From the NCBI RefSeq assembly GCF_003967355.1, contig NZ_BIFH01000033.1, forward strand, positions 154,615-218,614: DNA of 64,000 nt, read 5' to 3'. The notes under the pieces were generated by a model. The model saw only the letters and a list, made by a program, of their open reading frames with translations, was not told where the DNA came from and made no database searches. How positions within the stretch are numbered: the first letter of the stretch is position 1; the number at the start of each line of letters is the position of its first letter. Shown here one piece after another: positions 17,900 to 26,285 of the stretch. The position numbers were made by a program, and so were the translations under genes. This DNA is from Embleya hyalina. GTDB taxonomy: Bacteria > Actinomycetota > Actinomycetes > Streptomycetales > Streptomycetaceae.

Positions 17900-18550
17900 T
17901 CAGGCCGTCGGGCAACCCGGGGCGACGGTGCCCGGCTTGAGCGCGCCGACCAGCGTGCAGACGGTGCCCAGGCTGACCTTCCAGGTGCCGTCCTGCTTGA
18001 CCGCCTTGCCGTTCTGGCCGGGCAGCGCCGGGGCGCCGGCGAGCAGGATGTCGAACGTGACCGCCGCGGTGTCGCCGTCGATCTTCACCGCGGTGGTCTT
18101 GGAGGTGACCGACTTGGCCAGCGGGTCGTTGGCGAGCGTCTCGACGAGCGCGCCCATCTTGTCCGCGTTCTCCAGGACCGCCTTGCGCGCGTCGAGCGGC
18201 TGGGCGTTGTCGAACAGCTTGTCCCAGTTGTCGGCGACCTTCTTCTCCTCGCCGGTCAACGTGGTCGAGCCGCCGGCCGCGGGGGCGCCGGTGCCGCCGG
18301 CCGAGGCGGCGGGCGAGCCGGCCGCGGTGGTCCCCGGCGCGGCCGGCGTGCTCGGCTGGCCGGCGGCCGGCGCGCTCGCCGACTGCGACGCCTTGCTGTC
18401 CTTCTTGTCGTCCTTGTCGTCGCTGCTACACCCGGACATCACCAGCACCGCCACCAGTGGCAGGGCCAGCAGCGCACGGCGCGCGCCCTTGCGCCGACCC
18501 GCACCGGTGCCGTTCCGCTCGGCCCGCTCGTTGATCAAGTCCACGCTCAC
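17900..18550 (-). CDS. Putative lipoprotein, MTB12-like C-terminal domain
   Basis: 216 residues: a basic N-terminus, hydrophobic stretch and lipobox VMSGCSS, then a Ser/Ala/Pro/Gly linker of about 60 residues, then a folded C-terminal domain (KVADNWDKLFDNAQP ... GTWKVSLGTVCTLV). The pattern resembles the low-molecular-weight antigen MTB12-like domain of actinobacteria, an NTF2-like extracellular fold of unknown function. It is the first gene after the divergent promoter, 57 nt before the substrate-binding protein, so both are probably one transcript. It may be an accessory part of the importer; that is inference. Confidence 0.75.
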   Translation of the reverse strand: MSVDLINERAERNGTGAGRRKGARRALLALPLVAVLVMSGCSSDDKDDKKDSKASQSASAPAAGQPSTPAAPGTTAAGSPAASAGGTGAPAAGGSTTLTGEEKKVADNWDKLFDNAQPLDARKAVLENADKMGALVETLANDPLAKSVTSKTTAVKIDGDTAAVTFDILLAGAPALPGQNGKAVKQDGTWKVSLGTVCTLVGALKPGTVAPGCPTA

Positions 18551-18605
18551 GTGCGTTCACCACCCGTTCCGCCGGTCGCCCGGCGTCCTGTCGCTGTTGA
18601 TGTAG

Positions 18606-18620
18606 CCAGGTAGTACCTGG
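18606..18620. promoter_or_regulatory. Perfect palindrome CCAGGTAGTACCTGG in the divergent importer promoter
   Basis: A 15-nt perfect inverted repeat (7-nt arms about a central G) about 55 nt upstream of the lipoprotein start and 130 nt upstream of the membrane-protein gene. Its place between two halves of one ABC importer makes it a strong operator candidate for a shared regulator; no regulator gene lies adjacent. Confidence 0.55.
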
Positions 18621-18747
18621 GTTACCGGCAAGTCATGTTGCCATGCGCGACTCGGTATCCAATCGTGTTCCGGGCCGTATGACCAGATCCCGGCGAACTA
18701 CGCTGAGGCAGCGATACGCAATCGGGCGGATTCGACGGGTGGACCAT

Positions 18748-19338
18748 ATGGCAGGTTCGACGAACTCGGCAGGTTCCACGGGAAAGGCGAACTCCCTTTC
18801 CGAAAGACAGCGTACGGCGGCCGCGCCGTCGGCCATCGAGGGTTTGCGGCGGTTGGCGCGTACGCACGGCGGCTGGCTCGTCGGGCTGTGCGGGGCGCTG
18901 TTGTGCGCGGTGGGGTGGTACGGCGTGTCGGGTGAACGGTACGAGGCGCGCCAACTGCCCTACCTGGCTTCGGCCACCATTCCCGGCGCGGCGCTGATCG
19001 TCGCCGGCGCGGTACTCGTGGTCGGGACCCGGCGCGGGACGGCGGAGGCCGCCGGGACGAGCGTGGAGAACGCGGAGTTGCGGCGGATGATGGGCCGGTT
19101 GTACGAGCTGCTGGTCGAGCCGGAGCCGACCGACGCGGCGGCCGGGGCGGGCGCCGGGGCGGCGTGGGTGACGGTCCCGGGCGGGGCGCGCTATCACCGG
19201 AGCGGGTGCTCGCTGGTGCGGGGCAAGGACGGGGTGGCGCCGGTGGGCGCGACGGCGGTGCGGGACCGGGATCTGCGGCCGTGCCGGTTGTGTGATCCCG
19301 GGACCGACGGGCCGAGCGCGCCCGGCGCCGACGGCTGA
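18748..19338 (+). CDS. Membrane protein with C-terminal Ada-like zinc motif
   Basis: About 196 residues with two hydrophobic helices (GGWLVGLCGALLCAVGWYGV and ATIPGAALIVAGAVLVVG). The C-terminus holds YHRSGCSLV followed by RPCRLCDPG, the H-x3-C ... C-x2-C pattern of Ada-type small zinc-binding modules. GGGTGGA lies 4 nt before the ATG at 18748; longer in-frame starts exist but would run through the divergent promoter. It precedes the fused permease by 5 nt and is clearly the first gene of that operon. The function in the importer is unknown; the zinc module could sense metal or redox state. Confidence 0.75.
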   Translation: MAGSTNSAGSTGKANSLSERQRTAAAPSAIEGLRRLARTHGGWLVGLCGALLCAVGWYGVSGERYEARQLPYLASATIPGAALIVAGAVLVVGTRRGTAEAAGTSVENAELRRMMGRLYELLVEPEPTDAAAGAGAGAAWVTVPGGARYHRSGCSLVRGKDGVAPVGATAVRDRDLRPCRLCDPGTDGPSAPGADG

Positions 19339-19343
19339 GCGCC

Positions 19344-21266
19344 GTGCTCACCGTCGAACTGGCGCTCGCCGGCCTGGGCGTGGGCGCGATCGCGGCGCTC
19401 GCGGCGGTCGGGATGATCACCTCCTACCGGGCCACCGGCGTGTTCAACCTGTCCTTCGGCGCGCTCGCGATGATCGTGGCCTACCTCGTCTGGCAGCAGG
19501 TGCGCGTGTGGGGCTGGCCGCTGTGGGCGGCGGTGCTGCTCGACGTGGGCGTGGTGGCGCCGGCGCTCGGCCTGGTCCTGGAGCGCTTCGTCTTTCGCGG
19601 ACTGCATCGCGAGGGGGCCGGTCCGGCCCGGATGCTGGTCGCCTCGCTGGGCGTGTTCGTGCTCCTGGTCGGCGCGGCCACGCTGGCCTGGGGTACCCAG
19701 GCCCGCCTCGACCCGCCCTCGATCGTGCCGGCGGGCAGCGTCGGCCTGCCCGGCGACACGTCGGTGGCCAAGGGGACGCTGGTCGAACTGGGCGTGGTGG
19801 CCGCGGTCGCCGTCCTGGTCGCCGTCGTTACCCGGTTCACCCGCTTCGGTGTGCGGCTGCGCGCGGTGGTGGACCGGCGGGCCCTGGCCGAGTTGTCCGG
19901 GGTGCCGGCCGATCGCGTCGCCGCGACCGGATGGGCCTTCGGGTCGATGCTGGCGGGGCTGACCGGCGTGTTGCTCGCGCCGCACCTGCGGCTGGATCCG
20001 TACGGACTGACCCTGCTCGTCCTGGAGACCATCGGCGTCGCGGTGGTGGCCCGGCTGGCCAGTCTGCCGGTGGCGATCCTGGCGGCGCTCGCGATCGGGG
20101 TGGGGCAGAGCGAGTTGTCCCGGCTCGAACCCGACTCGTGGGAGCTGATCCAGGCGCTCCAGGCGAACCTGTTCGTGGTGGTGATGCTGGTCGCGCTCCT
20201 GGTACTGCCCCGCATGGTCGAGGTCGGCGGCCCCGACCCGGCGCGCGCGGTCGGTGCCCGGATAGGGACCGGGCACGGGGAGAGCGCGCCGGTGGGCTGG
20301 TGGGTGCCGTTCGTCGCGGTCGCCGCGGCGCCGCTCGCGCTGGGCGCGGAACATCTGCGGGTCGCGCAGCAGGTGCCGGCGATGGCGATCGTGTTCGTGT
20401 CGCTGGTGATGCTCACCGGATACGCCGGCCAGATCTCGCTCGGCCAGGCCGGTTTCGCCGGACTCGGCGCGTTGTTCGCGGCGCAGCTGGCCAGTCGGGA
20501 CGTCCCGGCCCTGCTCGCGCTGTTCCTGGCCGCGTTCCTGGTGGTGCCCGTGGGCCTGCTGACCGGGTGGCCGGCGATCCGGCGGCGCGGGCTGACCCTG
20601 GCGCTGACCACCTTCGCGGTGGCCGCGGTGGTCAGCCGGTTCGTCTTCGCCCAGCCGCGCTTCACCACCGGCCTCACGCTCGACCACCCGTGGCCGTTCG
20701 ACGGTGAACGCTCCTTCTACGCCCTGGAGTTGCTCTGCCTCGTGCTGGTCCTGCTGGTGGTTCGCCGGCTGCATGTGAGCCGGCTCGGCCGGATGCTGGT
20801 CGCGGTCCGCGACCACGAGCGCGGCGCGGCGGCGGCCGGCGTGGACGTCGCCTCGGCCAAGGTCTTCGTCTTCGCGGTCGGCGCCGGCGTGGCCGGGCTC
20901 GGCGGCGCGCTGCTCGGGATGGGCGGGCGGGCCTTCGACGCGGCGGCCTTCGATCCGGTGCTCGGCCTGGTCTGGTTCGCCGCGGTGGTGGTGTTCGGCG
21001 TGGACAGCGCGGCCGGCGCGGTGTTGGCCGCCGGCCTGGTGGTGGCCCTCGACGCGGCCACCACGGCCGGGATGTCCACGATCGTGATCGGCGGCCTGGC
21101 GGTGCTGCTGTCCCGGATGCCCGGCGGCGTCCCGGCGACCCTGCTGCGCCTGGCCGCGGGGCCGGCGCCCGTGCCCGCCGCGCCGCCCCCGCCGGTCCGG
21201 CTCGGCCCGCTGGGTCGCACGCTGCGCGAGCGGGTGCGCGCCGGCCGGGCGGAGGTGGGCGGGTGA
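19344..21266 (+). CDS. Fused LivH-LivM-type ABC permease
   Basis: A 640-residue protein that joins both branched-chain amino acid permease types. Residues about 1-290 are LivH-like (GLGVGAIAALAAVGMITSYRATG and VFNLSFGA). Residues about 315-610 are LivM-like, with the hallmark TGYAGQISLGQAGFAGLGA and the EAA-like loop RRGLTLALTT. Each half contributes multiple helices. Fusion ensures 1:1 assembly of the heterodimeric channel. The downstream ATPase overlaps by 4 nt. Start at the GTG at 19344, 5 nt after the membrane-protein stop. Confidence 0.9.
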   Translation: MLTVELALAGLGVGAIAALAAVGMITSYRATGVFNLSFGALAMIVAYLVWQQVRVWGWPLWAAVLLDVGVVAPALGLVLERFVFRGLHREGAGPARMLVASLGVFVLLVGAATLAWGTQARLDPPSIVPAGSVGLPGDTSVAKGTLVELGVVAAVAVLVAVVTRFTRFGVRLRAVVDRRALAELSGVPADRVAATGWAFGSMLAGLTGVLLAPHLRLDPYGLTLLVLETIGVAVVARLASLPVAILAALAIGVGQSELSRLEPDSWELIQALQANLFVVVMLVALLVLPRMVEVGGPDPARAVGARIGTGHGESAPVGWWVPFVAVAAAPLALGAEHLRVAQQVPAMAIVFVSLVMLTGYAGQISLGQAGFAGLGALFAAQLASRDVPALLALFLAAFLVVPVGLLTGWPAIRRRGLTLALTTFAVAAVVSRFVFAQPRFTTGLTLDHPWPFDGERSFYALELLCLVLVLLVVRRLHVSRLGRMLVAVRDHERGAAAAGVDVASAKVFVFAVGAGVAGLGGALLGMGGRAFDAAAFDPVLGLVWFAAVVVFGVDSAAGAVLAAGLVVALDAATTAGMSTIVIGGLAVLLSRMPGGVPATLLRLAAGPAPVPAAPPPPVRLGPLGRTLRERVRAGRAEVGG

Positions 21267-22003
21267 GCGCGCTGCGGGCCGAGGGGGTGGTCCGCCGGTT
21301 CGGTGGGCTGCGCGCCGTGGACGGGGTCGACCTGACCGTGCCGTCGGGCGTGGTGACGGCGCTGATCGGGCCGAACGGGGCGGGAAAGAGCACCCTGTTC
21401 GACTGCCTGGCGGGTGGGCGGGTCGACGCCGGACGGGTCCACCTGGGCGCGCGCGACGTGACCCGGCTGCCCGCGCATCGGCGGGCCCGGCTCGGGCTGG
21501 CCCGGACGTTCCAGGCGGTGTCGGTCTTCCCCGGTCTGACGGTGGTGGACAACCTGCGGGTGGCCGCGGAGAACCGGTTTGGATCCTCCGCTCCGGCCCG
21601 CCTGCTCGGTCTGCCGGATCCCGCCCGGGGACGGACCCGGGACGCGGTGGAGGCGGCCCTGGACCGGCTCGCGCTCACCGAACACGCGGACACCCCGGCC
21701 GGCGAACTCCCGGCCGGGATACTGCGGATGGTCGAACTGGCCCGCGCGCTCGCGGCGTCCCCGTCGGTACTGCTCCTGGACGAGCCGGCCAGCGGGCTCG
21801 ACGACGCGCAGACCGAGCGGCTGCGCCGCGAACTGCGCGCGCTGGCCGCCGACGGCCTGGCGATCCTGCTGGTCGAACACGACATGGACCTGGTGTTCGG
21901 GGTGGCCGACACGGTGCACGTGATGGCCGCGGGCCGGATCGTGGCGGCCGGCACGCCGGACGAGATCCGGCGCGACGCGCGGGCCCGGGAGGTGTACCTC
22001 TGA
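21263..22003 (+). CDS. ABC transporter ATP-binding protein, LivG type
   Basis: A 246-residue ATPase with Walker A GPNGAGKST, the LivG-type ARTFQAVSVFPGLTV segment, Walker B LLLDEPASGLD and switch His in LLVEHDMDLVF, all typical of LivG. The signature region is PAGILRMVELARAL, where the usual SGGQ is replaced by PAGI: the signature is degenerate in this copy. Overlaps the permease by 4 nt and the second ATPase by 1 nt, so the stoichiometry is likely set by translational coupling. One half of the ATPase heterodimer. Confidence 0.9.
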   Translation: MSALRAEGVVRRFGGLRAVDGVDLTVPSGVVTALIGPNGAGKSTLFDCLAGGRVDAGRVHLGARDVTRLPAHRRARLGLARTFQAVSVFPGLTVVDNLRVAAENRFGSSAPARLLGLPDPARGRTRDAVEAALDRLALTEHADTPAGELPAGILRMVELARALAASPSVLLLDEPASGLDDAQTERLRRELRALAADGLAILLVEHDMDLVFGVADTVHVMAAGRIVAAGTPDEIRRDARAREVYL

Positions 22004-22683
22004 TGCCGATCACCCTGTCGGTCGACGGACTTCGGGTCCGGCACGGCCCGATCGAGGCGCTGCACGGCGTCGACCTGGACTTCCCCGCCGGCGCCGTCAC
22101 CGCCCTGGTCGGCCGCAACGGCTCGGGCCGCAGCACGCTCCTCGACACGCTGGCCGGACTGGTCCGGCCCACCGCCGGGACCATCACCTGGAACGGTGTG
22201 GACATCACCGCCTGGCCCGCCGACCGCCGGGCCCGCGCCGGCCTGACCCTGATCCCGGAGCGGGGCGGGGTGTTCGCCGGCCTGAGCGTGGCCGACAACC
22301 TGCGCCTGTTCGCCGACGGCCGCGACGTGGCGCCGGCCCTGACCGCGTTCCCGGTGCTGGCCGATCGGCGCAGGCAGCGGGCCGGCACGCTCTCCGGCGG
22401 CGAACAGCAGATGCTCGCGGTGAGCAGGGCCCTGCTCACCCCCGCCAAACTCCTGCTCCTGGACGAACTCAGCCAGGGCCTGGCCCCCCGCGTGGCGGCC
22501 CACCTGTACGACGTGGTGGCCGGCCTGGCCACGGCCGAACGCACGGTGATCCTGGTCGAACAACACACGGGCGAGGCCCTGCGCCGCGCCGAGGTCGTCT
22601 ACGCCCTCAGCCGGGGCACCGTCACCTTCAGAGGCGACCCGACCGAATACGAGACCCACCCGGACGGCGCCCACCGCACGTAG
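22003..22683 (+). CDS. ABC transporter ATP-binding protein, LivF type
   Basis: A 226-residue ATPase: Walker A GRNGSGRST, where the lysine of GxxGxGK(S/T) is replaced by Arg, LivF-like IPERGGVFAGLSV, an intact signature LSGGEQQML, Walker B LLLLDELSQGLAP and switch His in VEQHTGEAL. The Lys-to-Arg change in Walker A and the weak signature of the partner LivG copy mean the two nucleotide sites may be unequal: each composite site pairs Walker A of one subunit with the signature of the other. Last gene of the importer operon, followed by a strong bidirectional terminator. Confidence 0.9.
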   Translation: MPITLSVDGLRVRHGPIEALHGVDLDFPAGAVTALVGRNGSGRSTLLDTLAGLVRPTAGTITWNGVDITAWPADRRARAGLTLIPERGGVFAGLSVADNLRLFADGRDVAPALTAFPVLADRRRQRAGTLSGGEQQMLAVSRALLTPAKLLLLDELSQGLAPRVAAHLYDVVAGLATAERTVILVEQHTGEALRRAEVVYALSRGTVTFRGDPTEYETHPDGAHRT

Positions 22684-22729
22684 CGGTGGGCGCCGATCCG
22701 GCTTCGACGCCCGAGGCGCCGCGAACGCG

Positions 22730-22762
22730 ACGCGCGCGGAAGCCGTCGGCTTCCGCGCGCGT
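22730..22762. terminator. Perfect 15-bp-stem bidirectional terminator
   Basis: Arms 22730-22744 and 22748-22762 are exact reverse complements around the loop GTC. It lies between the tail-to-tail importer operon and the VanY-like gene and can end both transcripts. Confidence 0.85.
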
Positions 22763-22776
22763 GGGTCGGGCGTGGG

Positions 22777-23745
22777 TCAGTCGGCGTCCAGGGCGCTGGG
22801 GAGGCGGGCCGGACAGCCGTTGGTGTACGAGGCGTTGTACTCGAAGTGCCATTCCTCGTTGTCGTACATCCGGCACCAGCCGTACTTGCTGCCCTTGGCC
22901 TGGAGCCAGGCCTGGGCGTTGGCCGGGTAGATGTCCACCGCGACGCCCTGGACGTGCATCGACTTCTCCGGCGGCAGCACCCAGTGCAGCGCCGCCTCGC
23001 GGGAGCCGACCTCGGCGATCTTCTCGTCCAGGAGCCTCTGCTGGTGTGCCCAGCCGCGTTTGCCGGAGTTCAGGTTCAGCTTGATGCCCTCGGCCGCCAT
23101 CGCCTGGTCGATCCTCTTCCACGCGGCGTACGCGGCCGGGGTGAGCGCCTTCGGGTCCTTCGGCGCGTCCTTGTCGTTGGCGGGCGCCTTGGCGGTGCTC
23201 GACGCGGACGATTTCGGCGGCTTGGTCGTCGCCGACTTGCTCGATGCCGGGGAGCCGGTGGAGGGTGCGTTCGTGGGGGCCGTCTGGGTGTTCGGGACCT
23301 GTTCGGGGTTCGGCGTCACCTGCGCGCCCACCGAGTCGGCCCGGTCCTTCTTGTCGTCGTCGCCACCGCCGAGGAACAACACCGCGCCGACCCCGGCCCC
23401 GCCGAGTATCAGCGCGCCCGCCAGGCTCCAGGCGACCAGCTTGCCGCGCCGGCGCCGCGCGGGCTCCGGTTCGTCCGCGGGGGCCGGTCGGGGCGGCTCG
23501 GCGATCGGCGCGGCCGAGCCGACGGGCGGCTGCTCACGCGTGTACCAGTCGGCCGGGACCGGCGTGGTCTCCGCGTCGAACCTGCCCGGTGTACCGGGTA
23601 TGCCGGGCGGCTGCGATCCGGGTGGACCGGCCGCGTGCCCCGAGCCCGAGCTGTGCTGTTCCCACGAGGTGTCCAGAAAGTGCGCTCCGTCGGGTGTGCC
23701 CCCTTCGTCGGGCTGTGGTTCTCCGCTGCCCGCTGCGTGTCTCAC
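22777..23745 (-). CDS. Membrane-anchored D-alanyl-D-alanine carboxypeptidase-like protein (M15, VanY family)
   Basis: About 322 residues. A Pro/Gly-rich cytoplasmic N-terminus (residues 1-95) is followed by one membrane helix (LVAWSLAGALILGGAGVGAV), a Ser/Thr/Lys/Pro-rich extracellular linker and a C-terminal M15 peptidase domain. Zinc ligands are seen in SMHVQGVAVDIY (SxHxxGxAxD) and WHFEY. It likely cleaves D-Ala-D-Ala ends of peptidoglycan stems outside the cell. The GTG at 23745 is chosen because GAGGAGG lies 8 nt upstream; the longer reading frame has no such site. It faces moaA across a divergent promoter. Confidence 0.85.
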   Translation of the reverse strand: MRHAAGSGEPQPDEGGTPDGAHFLDTSWEQHSSGSGHAAGPPGSQPPGIPGTPGRFDAETTPVPADWYTREQPPVGSAAPIAEPPRPAPADEPEPARRRRGKLVAWSLAGALILGGAGVGAVLFLGGGDDDKKDRADSVGAQVTPNPEQVPNTQTAPTNAPSTGSPASSKSATTKPPKSSASSTAKAPANDKDAPKDPKALTPAAYAAWKRIDQAMAAEGIKLNLNSGKRGWAHQQRLLDEKIAEVGSREAALHWVLPPEKSMHVQGVAVDIYPANAQAWLQAKGSKYGWCRMYDNEEWHFEYNASYTNGCPARLPSALDAD

Positions 23746-23930
23746 TGGTGAAGCCTCCTCGTAGTGAGCCTGGATCCTCTCGCGGATCACGCGCGCCGAG
23801 CGAGCCACGGTTGTTCCGACGTGTGTGGGATACACCACTGCAACCGTTCCGGCGTCCGGCTCGTAGCCTGGGGAGCACCGGTCGGAGCAACCCGCGTAAC
23901 CTGGGAAGCTTGCCGCAAGGAGAAGGCCGC

Positions 23931-23954
23931 ATGGAGAAGAGGGGTCGAAGGTGA
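23931..23954 (+). CDS. Seven-codon upstream ORF coupled to moaA
   Basis: ATG at 23931 preceded by AAGGAG (23917-23922) at 8-nt spacing opens the peptide MEKRGRR, whose TGA (23952-23954) overlaps the moaA GTG (23951-23953) as GTGA. This geometry is that of translational coupling: ribosomes ending the short ORF could restart on moaA. Whether the peptide itself matters is unknown. Confidence 0.4.
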   Translation: MEKRGRR

Positions 23955-24958
23955 GCACGCACCACCGCACCGGAGGACTCGTCGACGGTTTCGGTCGCGT
24001 GGCGACCGATCTGCGGGTGTCGCTGACCGACCGCTGCAACCTGCGGTGCACGTACTGCATGCCCGAAGAGGGGCTGGACTGGCTGGCCAAACCCGAGCTG
24101 CTGACCGGCGAGGAGATCTCCCGCCTGGTCCGGATCGCGGTGACCACGCTCGGTGTGCGCGAGGTCCGCTTCACCGGCGGCGAGCCGCTGCTGCGCCGCG
24201 AGCTGGTCGACATCGTCCGCGAGGCCGCCGCCCTGGAACCGCGCCCGACGTTGTCCGTGACCACCAACGGGATCGGCCTGGCCCGCCTGGCGCCCACACT
24301 GCGCGAGGTCGGCCTGGACCGGGTCAACGTCTCGCTGGACACCCTCGATCCGGCCCGCTTCAAGGCGATGACCCGGCGCGACCGGCACGCCGACGTGCTG
24401 GCCGGGCTGGCCGCCGCGGTGGAAGCCGGGCTCGGCCCGGTCAAGGTCAACACCGTGCTGATGCGCGGGGTGAACGACGACGAGGCCGCCGCGCTGCTCG
24501 CGTGGTGCCTGGAACGCGGCTACGAGCTGCGCTTCATCGAGCAGATGCCGCTGGACGCGCAGCACGGCTGGCAGCGCTCGGAGATGATCACCGCCGGGGA
24601 GATCCTGACCGCGCTGCGCGCCGCGTTCCGGCTCGACCCCGAGTCCGGGCGCGGCAGCGACCCCGCCGAGCGCTGGCTCGTGGACGGCGGCCCGGGCACG
24701 GTGGGCGTGATCGGCTCGGTCACCCGCCCGTTCTGCGAGGCGTGCGACCGGACCCGGCTGACCGCCGACGGGCAGATCCGCAATTGCCTGTTCGCGCGCG
24801 AGGAGTCCGATTTGCGCGCGGCGTTGCGCGGCGGCGCGGACGACGCGGAGATCGCCGACCGCTGGCGCGCCGCGATGTGGACGAAGAAGGCCGGCGCGGG
24901 CATCGACGACCCGGAGTTCCTCCAGCCCGATCGACCGATGTCGGCGATCGGCGGCTGA
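23951..24958 (+). CDS. moaA: GTP 3',8-cyclase MoaA
   Basis: A 335-residue radical-SAM enzyme of molybdenum cofactor biosynthesis that converts GTP to 3',8-cyclo-GTP. The SAM-cluster motif CNLRCTYC gives Cys29, Cys33 and Cys36. FTGGEPLLRR contacts SAM. The C-terminal second [4Fe-4S] cluster is seen as FCEACDRTRLTADG with a third Cys in RNCLF. The protein ends in Gly-Gly, the conserved C-terminal tail that is essential in characterised MoaA. No other moco gene is nearby. TAACCT at 23897-23902 is a possible -10. Confidence 0.96.
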   Translation: MSTHHRTGGLVDGFGRVATDLRVSLTDRCNLRCTYCMPEEGLDWLAKPELLTGEEISRLVRIAVTTLGVREVRFTGGEPLLRRELVDIVREAAALEPRPTLSVTTNGIGLARLAPTLREVGLDRVNVSLDTLDPARFKAMTRRDRHADVLAGLAAAVEAGLGPVKVNTVLMRGVNDDEAAALLAWCLERGYELRFIEQMPLDAQHGWQRSEMITAGEILTALRAAFRLDPESGRGSDPAERWLVDGGPGTVGVIGSVTRPFCEACDRTRLTADGQIRNCLFAREESDLRAALRGGADDAEIADRWRAAMWTKKAGAGIDDPEFLQPDRPMSAIGG

Positions 24959-25090
24959 CCCACCGGCACCGCCGGACGCATCCGAACCGGAGAACCCGTC
25001 CGGCACACCCGGCCCACGCGTACCCTCCGGCAACCCCCGGGCCGCACACGGCGGTTCGGGGTGGCGTGCGGCCCGCTCCCGGGACGCCCC

Positions 25091-25348
25091 TCAGGACTGT
25101 TCGCGCGCCGATCCGCCCGGGGACTCCGGCTCGTGCCAATCGGCGAACGCCACGGTGTCCTTGAGGAATCCGCGAATCCCCAGAAACTCGGCCAAATGCT
25201 CCCGGTGCTCGTCACAGGCGAGCCACGTCTTGCGCCGTTCCGGGGTGTGCAGCTTGGGGTTGTTCCAGGCCAGAACCCACCGGGCGTCGGCACGGCAACC
25301 CTTCGCCGAACAGATCGGTCGACCGGGATCGGCGGGGGTGGGAAACAT
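25091..25348 (-). CDS. Small conserved protein with Cys/His cluster
   Basis: About 85 residues with CSAKGCRADARWVLAW near the N-terminus and WLACDEHREHL in the middle: three Cys and two His spaced as a possible zinc site. I recall close relatives next to moaA in streptomycetes, sometimes labelled acetone carboxylase without support. The ATG at 25348 is used; a GTG two codons earlier is possible. Function unknown. Confidence 0.7.
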   Translation of the reverse strand: MFPTPADPGRPICSAKGCRADARWVLAWNNPKLHTPERRKTWLACDEHREHLAEFLGIRGFLKDTVAFADWHEPESPGGSAREQS

Positions 25349-25514
25349 GCCCACCAGTGTCGCAGACGAGGCCGTTCACCCCGCCGCGGTACCCGTCACC
25401 AGGAACTGACCCTGTGTCAGGCGCCAACCGGAGCGCTGCTCTCAGTAAGCAACGGGCTGGTGCGGTATCGCCGTGCGGATCCATCCGCGGACCGGCGAAA
25501 GACCCCGGACACGG

Positions 25515-25554
25515 GCGATGCCGGGCAGCCACGGGGGGAGCCGCCCGGCATCGC
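25515..25554. terminator. Inverted repeat with 12-nt arms downstream of the DUF3099 gene
   Basis: GCGATGCCGGGC (25515-25526) and GCCCGGCATCGC (25543-25554) pair perfectly around a 16-nt G-rich loop, about 90 nt past the DUF3099 stop on the minus strand. Probable terminator; the remainder of the 290-nt gap shows nothing else clear. Confidence 0.6.
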
Positions 25555-25645
25555 GTCGGTCGCTCCGACGGGGGATACGGAGCACGTTTCGAAGTATGGC
25601 ACGTCCGGCCGGCGGTTGAAGCACCAACCCGCGTAGCGCTTGCCG

Positions 25646-26173
25646 CTAATTTTTGACGCTGTGCGAAGGGGCACCCTTCGGGTCACCGAAGTGGCCCCGA
25701 TCGGCACCCCCGGGGTCACCGTGTGTATCCGAATTCATGTGCGACAAAAGGTCGGTCGGTTCCGCGCCGGCCGCCGGCGGGGTCCCGACGGTGGTCGTCC
25801 ACGAGTCCTCGGAGTGCGTGTGCAACGTCTCCCGCTCGGCGCTCGTGAGCACCGCGCCGGGCGGCGGCTCCAGCGCCTTGGGCGGCCGAGGGGGTACGAA
25901 CTGCGCCTGCACCGGCGCGTTCGAGGTGGGCTCGCGACCCGCGTTGGCCAGCACCACCGCGATGTAGGGCAGGAACAGCGCGCCGGCGACCAAAATCCAC
26001 CGCCACGGCGACGGGGTGAACACCGCCGCCACGAAGCACACGGTGCGGATCGACATCGAGATCACGTACCGGCGTTGGCGCCCGGCCACGTCCTCGGTCA
26101 GTCCCTTGCGCGCACCACTGATCTGGTACACCGAGCCCTTGGTGTTTTTCACGGTCCCACCGTCTCCGCCCAT
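25646..26173 (-). CDS. DUF3099 family membrane protein
   Basis: About 175 residues. The N-terminal half has the DUF3099 pattern ISGARKGLTEDVAGRQRRY followed by two helices (ISMSIRTVCFVAAVFT and WRWILVAGALFLPYIAVVLA). The C-terminal half is polar, Pro/Gly/His-rich and probably disordered. Function unknown; widely conserved in actinobacteria. Start uncertain: the ATG at 26173, the GTG at 26185 and a later GTG are all in frame and none has a strong ribosome site. It follows kptA on the same strand. Confidence 0.8.
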   Translation of the reverse strand: MGGDGGTVKNTKGSVYQISGARKGLTEDVAGRQRRYVISMSIRTVCFVAAVFTPSPWRWILVAGALFLPYIAVVLANAGREPTSNAPVQAQFVPPRPPKALEPPPGAVLTSAERETLHTHSEDSWTTTVGTPPAAGAEPTDLLSHMNSDTHGDPGGADRGHFGDPKGAPSHSVKN

Positions 26174-26285
26174 GTGACCACACACTCGTCCGCATCCTCA
26201 CGGTACGCCCGTGTGTGCCCCGGACCGAGGCCGGGGGCGGGAGCTTTGCCGTGAGCTGACCCGAGTGGGGGATGCGCCGATCCGG

